Shown here: positions 38,001 to 45,746 of the stretch, piece after piece
How positions within the stretch are numbered: the first letter of the stretch is position 1
Layout of the letters: each line of letters begins with the position of its first letter
Assembly: GCF_017874735.1 (NCBI RefSeq)
Contig: NZ_JAGGLV010000008.1
Coordinates: 235,509 to 299,508, forward strand
Length of the DNA stretch: 64,000 nucleotides
Direction of reading: 5' to 3'
From: Paenibacillus silagei
GTDB taxonomy: Bacteria; Bacillota; Bacilli; Paenibacillales; Paenibacillaceae
The notes under the pieces: generated by a model
What the model was told of the DNA's origin: nothing
What the model saw: only the letters and a program-made list of their open reading frames with translations
The model's database searches: none
Program-made: the position numbers and the translations under genes

Positions 38001-40779
38001 CAGTATAGAACAGAACAGGATTGCCGTCACGGTCATACGCTGCGCTGCCTGACCACGCACCGTCAGGATCAAGAGTGCCCGCTTCAGGCGCAAGTGCAGG
38101 TCTCACATTTTCCCAATGGACCATATCGTCACTCACCCAATGTCCCCAGTGGATTTGATGCCAGAATGGACCTTGCGGGTTATGCTGATAGAATAAATGA
38201 TACTGGCCGTTATAATAAATCGGTGCATGCGCTTCATTCATCCAGTTTTGCGGAGGCATCGCATGGTACTGCGGACGGTGCTGATCACCGTCAAACACAC
38301 TGGGATCCTCATCAATATCACCATTTGGAATTTTTGGAACCGCGCCGTCGTGAAGCGCCTTCACATTCTCATACTCAGCAAGGATCTCTTGATCCGTGAG
38401 CGCTTTGTTCTGCAGCTTCACTTCATCGATAAGTCCGCTGAACATATTGTAGGAGAACAATCCCGCAAACTCTGCAGATTTATTGTTTTTTCCGATAATC
38501 AGCTTTTCCGTAGAAGGGGTTATCGGAACGTTGACAGGAGTTGCCGCAGAAGCCACTTCTTGACCATTTAGATATAATTTAATGATTCCGTCCGTTTTGT
38601 CGAACGTAGCTGCTACGTAATTCCATTTATACTTTTCGAGTGGATGGTCTTTGACCCATACCTGAATCCACTGTCCGCCAATGCCGACCTGCATTGACCA
38701 TGTGCCGTGCCGGTACATCCCCAAAGCGAACCCTTCGGTCTTATCCTGATCAGACTGGTTCACGATGGCAGACAGCTTGTTTCCGTCTCCCCATTCGTAG
38801 CTGCGCGGAGCGACCCAAGCCTCAATCGTTAACGCATCACTTACTGGAACGGCATCCTTCGCGTTGACCTCGATATCATTTGAGTATCCATCGAACAGCA
38901 AGGCGCCGCCTTTGACTCCGCGAGGAGTCCATCTTGGATCTTTGGAGTCCATATATCTGGCGTTATTAAATACGTAGTTTACATCATGATCAAGATTGCT
39001 TACTTCCTCATGTGCCTTTTTTCCTGCGCCTTCATCCAGGTTCATGTAGAAAATGGTTCCCGTACTATTCGCTTGAAAAGCGTCAACGGAGATGCGGGCT
39101 TGATCAGATTGATCTATAACTTTGATATACAGACTCTTGTTGTAGTGCTTCTGCATTTTCCAGGAAATTTTCTCATTCGCACTGACTACAGCAGTTTTCT
39201 CAAGCAACGCATTAGTGCTGGCATCATATAATGCGACATAGGCCTCCTGAGGATTAACGATATCTACAACAGTGAAGTTTATTGTCCCGGTCCCTCGAAG
39301 TGTAAAGATATTGGAGGTAATCGAACCCTGTCCTTCCAAAGTGGACTTGGCATAATAGTTACCTTCTTTACCAGCTTGGGCATCATTGTCCACTTGAAAA
39401 GCTTTGCCCTGAGCGGTCCAGCTCTCTAAATTCCCGGTTTCAAATCCGGGATTCTGGATTTCGGCCGGCATAATGTTATCTGCCATAACACCTTCTTCGG
39501 GTACGAGTTCATTGAAGGTGTGGAAGGCGTCCGCAAAGATTACTCCCCAATCCGCGTGACCATTATCGACGATCTCCACATACAGCTTCTTCCCGATATA
39601 CTTGGAGAGATCGGCTTTATACTGCTCCATATTCGCAAGTCTCAGGCCCTGTGCCGGATCGGGAAACCCGGATTCGTTAAATTCGGTGTTGCCATATCTG
39701 GCAAGCAGTTCTCCTGTGTCTGCATTAATGACGTTCACATACACTTGATCCGTATGCTTGCCTCCGCCCAGTCTGAAGGTAATCCAGCCTGTTCCGCCCA
39801 GCTCGAAGGTGCTGGACCGAAGCTTACCTGTTGCGCTCTCGTTATACTTCAATCCATTTAAATGATAAGTGCCTTCCTGGTTATACGGGATTTGTTCAAC
39901 CCAATAGGTGGTTTCGTCTGACACGCTGTTCGGTCCAAACGCTTCGCCTTCGACAACTGTCCAGCCTGTTAAGTTCCCGGTTTCAAAGCCGGGATTCTCA
40001 ATTTGATAGCGTTGGAAATCCGGCTTGATATCCGTGGCGGTAATTCCTTCCGCAGGCTCGGACTCATGGTACATGAAGAAGGCGTCTGCAAATACCACTC
40101 CCCAATCCGAGGTGGCATTATCAACGATTTCCACATACAGCTTTTTGCCCAAATATTCGGAAATATCCGCCTTATATTGCTCCATATTGGCAAGCCGCAG
40201 ACCTTGTGCAGGGTTCGGGAAGCCGACATCGGCAAAAGCGCTATTGCCATACCTCGCAATCACTTGTCCCGATTCAGCCTCCACGACATTGATATAAGCC
40301 TTGTTTGGATTTTTGGCACCGCCAAGCTTGAAGCTGATCCATCCGCTGCCGCCGAGCTCGAAGATGCTGGAACGAAGCACACCGGTCGCAGCTTCGTCAT
40401 GCTTCCAGCCGTTTAGATGATAAGCCCCTTCCTGATTGTACGGGATTTGTTCCGCCCACCAGGTGGATTCACCCGATACACTGTCCTGGCCGAACGCTTG
40501 GCCTCTGACAACGGTCCAGCCTGATATATCCCCGGTTTCAAATCCCGGATTCTGGATTTGATAGACTGTATCCGTAACTGACAACCCCTCGTCAGCCTGG
40601 GTAATTGAATAGACCGCATCCGTAACCGACAATCCTGCGTCAGCCTTAGAGGTGAATGTCTCCCGAGTGCCTACTCCAGCTCCGGCTGCAGCCGAGATTC
40701 CGGGAGCTACAAGCTGAAGAACCATCACCCCTGCAACCATTCTGGAGATCCATGCTTTGTTTCTTTTGGCTTCTTTCAT
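35029..40779 (-). CDS. Giant cell-surface GH32 fructanase with repeated sugar-binding-like modules, LamG and SLH domains
   Basis: 1916 residues from ATG 40779 (AAGGAGG upstream). Order: signal peptide to about 34; a duplicated short segment at about 47-78; three homologous modules (about 75-245, 263-430, 440-575; hallmark NPGFETGDISGWTVV); a LamG/concanavalin-like domain at about 600-800; the GH32 propeller with WMNEAHAPIYYNGQYHLFYQ near 843, FRDPFVWYD near 974 and VWELPVLLPLG near 1036; its beta-sandwich; a fourth module (HDFATGDLTGWITEGDAFQD); a Pro/Thr/Ser linker near 1507-1560; a beta domain; three SLH repeats from about 1735. It is exported and held at the cell wall, probably degrading levan or inulin. 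The usual nucleophile Asp of WMNDPNG is Glu here. Confidence 0.93.
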   Translation of the reverse strand: MKEAKRNKAWISRMVAGVMVLQLVAPGISAAAGAGVGTRETFTSKADAGLSVTDAVYSITQADEGLSVTDTVYQIQNPGFETGDISGWTVVRGQAFGQDSVSGESTWWAEQIPYNQEGAYHLNGWKHDEAATGVLRSSIFELGGSGWISFKLGGAKNPNKAYINVVEAESGQVIARYGNSAFADVGFPNPAQGLRLANMEQYKADISEYLGKKLYVEIVDNATSDWGVVFADAFFMYHESEPAEGITATDIKPDFQRYQIENPGFETGNLTGWTVVEGEAFGPNSVSDETTYWVEQIPYNQEGTYHLNGLKYNESATGKLRSSTFELGGTGWITFRLGGGKHTDQVYVNVINADTGELLARYGNTEFNESGFPDPAQGLRLANMEQYKADLSKYIGKKLYVEIVDNGHADWGVIFADAFHTFNELVPEEGVMADNIMPAEIQNPGFETGNLESWTAQGKAFQVDNDAQAGKEGNYYAKSTLEGQGSITSNIFTLRGTGTINFTVVDIVNPQEAYVALYDASTNALLEKTAVVSANEKISWKMQKHYNKSLYIKVIDQSDQARISVDAFQANSTGTIFYMNLDEGAGKKAHEEVSNLDHDVNYVFNNARYMDSKDPRWTPRGVKGGALLFDGYSNDIEVNAKDAVPVSDALTIEAWVAPRSYEWGDGNKLSAIVNQSDQDKTEGFALGMYRHGTWSMQVGIGGQWIQVWVKDHPLEKYKWNYVAATFDKTDGIIKLYLNGQEVASAATPVNVPITPSTEKLIIGKNNKSAEFAGLFSYNMFSGLIDEVKLQNKALTDQEILAEYENVKALHDGAVPKIPNGDIDEDPSVFDGDQHRPQYHAMPPQNWMNEAHAPIYYNGQYHLFYQHNPQGPFWHQIHWGHWVSDDMVHWENVRPALAPEAGTLDPDGAWSGSAAYDRDGNPVLFYTAGNDSLSPNQRTGLATPADLSDPSLEQWVKYPEPVTEQNGNGIHNEFRDPFVWYDQETDKWYQLVTSGLQDFSSGTALVYVSDDMYNWEYKGPLYVSNRNLYPELGTVWELPVLLPLGEDSAGQQKYIFMVNPHEKPEQVPPADDVQRDVEVFYWIGTWDRDNFKFIPDQDAPSKMDVGDGYLTAESGMVTPDGRTVVYSMVQNVRTPQAEYQAGWAHNLALPVSLSLDEHDELRIEPIEELQSLRGAKVVDFTDENLAAANQLIGSVKGDMLEIVMEIDPGEAQKFGLKVRRSDNGQEETLIYYDKANGTFNVDRTKSSIDPDVRVDGIQGGAVDLDGENLKLHIFLDRSVVEAFANYKKKLTTRVYVGRYDSLGLQVWADNDITVKSMEVWNMNALTGKPAAPVDVPDNWDNSVYTDITDLPNHDFATGDLTGWITEGDAFQDVHVTDAKFFWDTIYFNPSHKIPGGYHLWGFNEAAGGDSLTGTLKSQNFVLGGNGKLNFLVSGGRDIDKLYVALVRASDGKELFKETATNYEEYQRKIWDASQYIGEELYIKVVDQSTGGFGHINVDDFNVPVKVQHPGKPNNPTDPTDPPDPAQSSEPAGPPDPTGPSGLSDPTSSPAQSATPVSKPKSQNSLLFELGKGERQVLFPATLPANDGKNALKIKHADVEIEAPAEVLKDLQSLVTGSELGQAKISFEMETLTPEQSKELVGQVGLRNQAAISAAGEIYEFKLSIVKPDGTKLTLEKFSKPITIRLGAQGNSRQDLTGIYYISDDGRLEYMGGSFSDDKWTAKMSHFSKFAVLTYDKSFEDVNASYWAHDVIKRMAAKQIVLGVSETAFAPRQKVSRAEFASLITRALGITGKNSTVFKDVEYTKWYASSVAAAYEAGIVTGRSTDTFAPEETISREEMASMINKAYLFHTGQNPVFGQRSNFKDAGTISAWAVDAVAALQELGLVTGRGNQLFMPHETVNRAESAQIISLLLDQANK

Positions 40780-40953
40780 CAACGAGCCTCCTTCATCATT
40801 TCTTATTCATGAAATCATTCATACGTATTTTTGAAATGACTCTCCGGATACAAGGATGCATAGTCATGAAGTAAGAGAGACGTGAATGAAGCGGTTTCAT
40901 ATCGAGGGAGCAAAGTGGCTTAAGTGTTTGTTGCATTATCCATGGTATAGTAA

Positions 40954-40971
40954 GGAGCGCCTAGGCGCTCC
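40954..40971. other. Perfect 18-bp palindrome after a GH32 stop codon
   Basis: GGAGCGCCTAGGCGCTCC lies 3 bases past the stop of the LamG-GH32 gene and upstream of the giant GH32 gene. It has no T-tract, so it may be an mRNA-processing or stability hairpin that uncouples expression of the two genes. Confidence 0.55.
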
Positions 40972-40973
40972 CA

Positions 40974-43253
40974 TTACCATATAGACTGCATATCCCATAT
41001 TTCCATGGACTTAACCAGCGGTTCCCCATCGCCCCAGATCTCAAGTCCCAGAGCATCCTTGCGGCTCGGATACACCCGGGTGGTCAGACTTTTCAATCCG
41101 TTGGCATATGCTTCGACCATAGAGCGGTCCAAATAGATGTGCAGCTTCAGATTCTCTCCTAACAATTCCAGCTTGCCTCCTTGAATCCCGCTACACTTTT
41201 CACCCGGGTGCAGTGTCGTTTTCGTGCGGTCCACAAGGAACTTAGCTTCATTACAGTCATAAACCAGCAGTGTCTCTTCTTCCCCATCCGGTGTACACCG
41301 GACTTTGATTCCGAGTTGTCCGGCATTGCCCGGCTCCAGTTCCAGCTGAATCTCAAGCATGTCGCCTTGTACATCCCCCAGTAGCAGATTAGCTTCAGCC
41401 AACGACTTGTCTTGGAGGGATAGCCGCTTGGTGCCCCGCAGCGACTCCAGTTCCTGAATCGGTTCTATTCCCAATCGCCCGTCATCTCTTAAATACACGC
41501 TTAACGGCAAACCTCCGTTATGAGCCCAGCCCGATTTGTATTCCATCTCTGACGTACGGTCCCCTTGGGCAATTGTGAACACAATATTTCTGCCCGTTTT
41601 CGGATCAACCATGCCGCTCGGACCGGTAAAATGGAAATCACCGACATCTATCAGTTGCGGTTCTTCTTGATCCGGAATAAATGACAGCTCATCCTTCTCG
41701 AGCTGCCCGATCCAATAGAATACCTCAACATCGGCACCCTTTCCTACAGGACTAACCAGCAGAAGATGCTTGCTGTCCCCTTTGTTGTCAGTGCCTAAGG
41801 GAAGAAGTACAGGCAATTCCCAGATGGGGCCAAGATAAGGGAACTTCTGAATATCCGCCTGATAGAAAGGACCTTTATACGTCCAATTCAGCATATCCTG
41901 CGAGGCAAATGCTAATGCTGCCCCGCCTTCGCCCTCAATTCCCGATCCTACCAGGGCATACCAGCCGTCCTCATCCTTCCACACGAACGGGTCCCGGAAA
42001 TCTCCGAATGCACCCATCCCCTTCTGCTGCACGATGAGCGGCTCCGGGTGTTTAATCCATGTAATGAGATCCGGGTCTCCGTCCTGCGGATAAGTGCTAC
42101 GGGCAAGTGCGACGCTCTGATTCGGTGAAGCACTATCATTGCCTGCTGTAAAGAACAGAACCGGCAGCCCCTCTGCATCATAAGCCGCACTTCCCGACCA
42201 GATCCCATCCGGGGCGAGCTGATCCCTCTCAGGCGCCAGCGCTACAGGGAGATCACGCCAATGCACCAGATCTTCACTCACCCAATGTCCCCAGTGGATA
42301 TGATGAAAGTACGGTCCTTGCGGATTGTGCTGATAGAACAAATGATATTGCCCGTCAAAATATATTGGCGCATGAGGCTCGTTCATCCAATGTGCCGGCG
42401 GGCTGACATGATACTGCGGCCTGTGCCGGTCCGTAAGCAGAGGTATACGATCCAGCTTAATGTCGTCATAATTCAACTTCGGCCGGACGCCTCCATGTGC
42501 GGAATCCAACACTTCCTGATAAAAAGCTGCTGCTTCCTCGTTACTCAGGGCACGGTTATAAATCTTCATCTCATCCATGATCCCGCTGAACATATGAAGG
42601 CTGAACACTTCGGCAAGCCTGCTGCCGTGATTATTCCTGCCGATGAACAAATCCGTGTCCATCGCCTCCGCTATGCGGGAACCGCGGGGCACAGCAGCCG
42701 ATGTGATTTCGGTGCCGTTCAGCAGCAGCTTGATTTCACCCGCTTCTCCATCGAATACGGCGTTCACATAAGACCACTCATTCTTGGGAAGTTCATAACC
42801 GTCCGGCGCCCAGATTTCCTTCCATTCTCCTCCCTCAAGCCCGATTTGGAAGGACCAGGAGCCATGACGGAACATGCCGAGCAGATATCCCTGCCTAGTC
42901 TTGTTATTGTAGCGGTTCACTATGGCAGCCAGTTTGCCTTCATGTCCCCACTCATAGGTGCGCGGGGCAATCCATACTCCAATGCTGAGAGCCGATAGAA
43001 ATTCCGACTCTCCGTTATGCTCTTCTCCGTGGACAGAATGAGCAATATACGTTGAGTAACCATCGAAGAGGAGAGCACTTCCTGCTACTCCCTGTCTCCA
43101 CGGCGGAGTACAAGGGTCGGTAAACTCCGCATTATTGAATACATAATGAATCTCATCTACCGTCTTAGTGACGCTCTCCATAGCGCTTGCTCCGCTTCCT
43201 TCATCGAAAGCCCAATGCATCATTAGTCCCCGGTCACCTTCATGGCCGCTCAT
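40974..43253 (-). CDS. Cytoplasmic LamG-GH32 fructan hydrolase
   Basis: 759 residues with no signal peptide. A LamG/concanavalin-like domain spans about 5-240 (GSALLFDGYSTYIAHSVHGE, LSIGVWIAPRTYEWGHEGKL). The GH32 propeller follows with HWMNEPHAPIYFDGQYHLFY near 288, GDFRDPFVWKDEDGW near 419 and GPIWELPVLLPLG near 477. The C-terminal beta-sandwich contains LDRSMVEAYANGLKSLTTRV. It is a close paralogue of the LamG-GH32 core of the giant secreted enzyme, kept inside the cell, and shares the Glu-for-Asp change at the nucleophile. GGGAGGA precedes ATG 43253, which overlaps the upstream stop by 4 bases. Confidence 0.92.
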   Translation of the reverse strand: MSGHEGDRGLMMHWAFDEGSGASAMESVTKTVDEIHYVFNNAEFTDPCTPPWRQGVAGSALLFDGYSTYIAHSVHGEEHNGESEFLSALSIGVWIAPRTYEWGHEGKLAAIVNRYNNKTRQGYLLGMFRHGSWSFQIGLEGGEWKEIWAPDGYELPKNEWSYVNAVFDGEAGEIKLLLNGTEITSAAVPRGSRIAEAMDTDLFIGRNNHGSRLAEVFSLHMFSGIMDEMKIYNRALSNEEAAAFYQEVLDSAHGGVRPKLNYDDIKLDRIPLLTDRHRPQYHVSPPAHWMNEPHAPIYFDGQYHLFYQHNPQGPYFHHIHWGHWVSEDLVHWRDLPVALAPERDQLAPDGIWSGSAAYDAEGLPVLFFTAGNDSASPNQSVALARSTYPQDGDPDLITWIKHPEPLIVQQKGMGAFGDFRDPFVWKDEDGWYALVGSGIEGEGGAALAFASQDMLNWTYKGPFYQADIQKFPYLGPIWELPVLLPLGTDNKGDSKHLLLVSPVGKGADVEVFYWIGQLEKDELSFIPDQEEPQLIDVGDFHFTGPSGMVDPKTGRNIVFTIAQGDRTSEMEYKSGWAHNGGLPLSVYLRDDGRLGIEPIQELESLRGTKRLSLQDKSLAEANLLLGDVQGDMLEIQLELEPGNAGQLGIKVRCTPDGEEETLLVYDCNEAKFLVDRTKTTLHPGEKCSGIQGGKLELLGENLKLHIYLDRSMVEAYANGLKSLTTRVYPSRKDALGLEIWGDGEPLVKSMEIWDMQSIW

Positions 43254-45721
43254 TCGTCATTCCTCCCTTGAGACTGCCTTGTACTAACACTTGGAATCTG
43301 AATGGACTTCAGCGTATGGATTTGAAGCGAGTTCAGAACAGCCTGTCCTGATTGTGTGCTTACCTGGATATTCTCAATCGGAGCATCCGGGAAAATCTGA
43401 TCGGTTAGCACAACCAGACCATTAGCTGCATAAACTTCAACTGCATTGCGATCCAGCCAAATGTGCAGCTTAAGCTTGCCGTTCGCAGCGGCCAGCCTGG
43501 CACCGTGACGGCTTGCGAACGCCGGGTGGAAATCCGTCAGACCACTTTTTGAACGGTCCGTGAACAGCCATTCCTGAGCAGGGTCATATCCGATAATAAT
43601 TTCGCTCTGCTGTCCGACAGATTGCAGATGGATATATACCGCGTCCCCGGATAGGATATCAATCTCTCCTTCAATTTCTAAAAGATCACTATTCATCTGC
43701 TGTCTAAAAGGAGTCGCCGGCGTAATTGTGATATCGTTCCAGCTCATAGATTCATTCCGCAGCTGCTCTATTTCCCGGACAGGCATTTGGCTCAGCACGA
43801 CACTTCCGTCCTTACTGGTCAGGGACATGGCACGGGGCAAAGTCATCGCACCTCTCCAGGAGCCGGTAGGCGTCTCGTTGGCATATTTCCAGTTGCTCAT
43901 CCATCCGATGATTACGCGGCGTCCGTCCTGCTCCGGAATATCGGACCAGGTAACTCCCGCATAATTATCTCTTCCATAGTCAAGCCACAGTATATGATCC
44001 GCAGGATTGTCATTGATGAACGTCTTTCCATCGAACTCTCCAATAAAATATTGTGTGCGCGATCCCTCCGGACAATTGGGATGATCTCCGATGCTGATGA
44101 TCAGCACCCATTTCGAACGCCCGGTGTCATCCACCGGCAGTTGAAACAGATCAGGGCATTCCCAGACGCCGTCATGTGACCCTTCTTCTCTACCGAATTC
44201 ACCGGTCAGCGACCATTCACGCAGATTCTCGGATGCGTAGAACCGGGCATGATCTCCAGCGACAATCACCATAATCCACCGTTCACTTTCCGCATGCCAG
44301 AACACCTTGGGGTCCCGGAAGTCTATCAGTTCTTCCTCGGCCAGTACCGGATTTCCGTTATATTTATGCCAGTTCATGCCCTTATCGCTGCTGTACGCCA
44401 GGCTCTGCCGCTGGCGCGGCTGCCCTGTATCCGGATGGTGATCGGCATGCGTAAAGATCGCGACAAGTCCATCCGAATCTTCAAATAAGCCGCTGCTGTT
44501 ATTCCAATCCACTACACAGCATCCCGAAAAGATTGCTCCGTGCTCATCCGGAAATAGAGCAATAGGCGCGTGCTCCCATTGAATCAGGTCTTCACTGACA
44601 GCATGGCCCCAGTGCATTGGTCCCCATTTATTACCGTAAGGATGATGCTGATAGAATAGATGATAGCTTCCCTCATAATAGACTAATCCGTTCGGGTCAT
44701 TGGCCCAGCTGGAGGGTGGTGAAAAGTGAAACCCTGGTCTGAACTGCTTATCATTATTGTGGTTCCCAGACTCTATCATCTGGTTAATCTCTTCTGTCGT
44801 CGGCATAGAACCAAGAGCCCCCTTTCGTGTGGTTACTAACGCTCCGCCGGCATTGGCAAAAATCAGCATACTGGTAATTTGCTGGTTGGTCAGCTCCTGC
44901 AGGGAACTTCCGCTTTCTAAAAGCTTGTATAACAAACAGCCTAGAAAAGCATCGCCTGCTCCTGTCGTGTCGATTGCTTTGACCTTAAAGCCCGGCACAT
45001 ATCCATCCTGACCAGCCAACCGGTAATAGCAGCCTTTTTCCGCTACAGTGACGACGAGGAGTCCGATGTCATATTGCTGCTGGAGTTCTTGTACGCCTTT
45101 TTCAAGATCGCTGCTGCCAGTAACAAAAGCTAGCTCTTCTTCCGAGATTTTCAACACATCGGCAAAATTCATCCCCCAGAGAATATTCTGTCTGGCCTCC
45201 TCCTTACTCTCCCATAACGCAAACCGGATGTTAGGAGCAAACGACATTAGAACCCCTGCTTCCTTCGCTCTGCGGACTGCCGTCCGGGTTGCCGTGCGGG
45301 CAGGCTCATGGGTCATGGACAGCGAGCCGAAATGCAGCACCTGACAAGCTTCAATCTGCCCCAGCGGAACATCCTGCGCGTGTAAGAAGGTATCTGCCCC
45401 CGGCTTCCGGATGAAGCTGAAAGAGCGGTCCCCCTGGTCATCCAGGTGAACAAAGGCCAATGTTGTACTCGCTTCATTGGTAACCGACACTCCTGTTACA
45501 TCTACCCCGTTGTTATGCAGTGCATTTTGCAGCAATGAACCGAAGGGGTCTTCCCCAACTTTGCTGATCAGTGCTGATCTGGCACCCAGACGTGAGAGTG
45601 CTGCGGCTACGTTTGCCGGAGCCCCCCCTGGATTGCATTCAAACAGCCCGTTACCTCCTGCTGTCTGGCCTGCCGGTGTAAAGTCTATCAACACTTCTCC
45701 TATTGCGATGACATCAAGCAC
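43250..45721 (-). CDS. Fused fructokinase (PfkB) - GH32 beta-fructosidase
   Basis: 823 residues from GTG 45721 (GGGGGAGA upstream). Residues 1-315 are a complete PfkB fructokinase: IGEVLIDFTPAG, NPGGAPANVAAALSRLGARS, and DTTGAGDAFLGCLLYKLLES near 255. Residues about 325-823 are a canonical GH32: WANDPNGLVYYEGSYHLFYQ near 340, IDFRDPKVFW near 467, VWECPDLFQLP near 522, and the beta-sandwich. All three catalytic carboxylates are present. The fusion should hydrolyse imported fructo-oligosaccharides or sucrose and phosphorylate the fructose in one protein. The frame is continuous with no stop or shift at the junction (IESGNHNNDKQFRPGFHFSP). Confidence 0.95.
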   Translation of the reverse strand: MLDVIAIGEVLIDFTPAGQTAGGNGLFECNPGGAPANVAAALSRLGARSALISKVGEDPFGSLLQNALHNNGVDVTGVSVTNEASTTLAFVHLDDQGDRSFSFIRKPGADTFLHAQDVPLGQIEACQVLHFGSLSMTHEPARTATRTAVRRAKEAGVLMSFAPNIRFALWESKEEARQNILWGMNFADVLKISEEELAFVTGSSDLEKGVQELQQQYDIGLLVVTVAEKGCYYRLAGQDGYVPGFKVKAIDTTGAGDAFLGCLLYKLLESGSSLQELTNQQITSMLIFANAGGALVTTRKGALGSMPTTEEINQMIESGNHNNDKQFRPGFHFSPPSSWANDPNGLVYYEGSYHLFYQHHPYGNKWGPMHWGHAVSEDLIQWEHAPIALFPDEHGAIFSGCCVVDWNNSSGLFEDSDGLVAIFTHADHHPDTGQPRQRQSLAYSSDKGMNWHKYNGNPVLAEEELIDFRDPKVFWHAESERWIMVIVAGDHARFYASENLREWSLTGEFGREEGSHDGVWECPDLFQLPVDDTGRSKWVLIISIGDHPNCPEGSRTQYFIGEFDGKTFINDNPADHILWLDYGRDNYAGVTWSDIPEQDGRRVIIGWMSNWKYANETPTGSWRGAMTLPRAMSLTSKDGSVVLSQMPVREIEQLRNESMSWNDITITPATPFRQQMNSDLLEIEGEIDILSGDAVYIHLQSVGQQSEIIIGYDPAQEWLFTDRSKSGLTDFHPAFASRHGARLAAANGKLKLHIWLDRNAVEVYAANGLVVLTDQIFPDAPIENIQVSTQSGQAVLNSLQIHTLKSIQIPSVSTRQSQGRNDE

Positions 45722-45746
45722 AGTTTCTCCCCCACCTAACTTCTAT

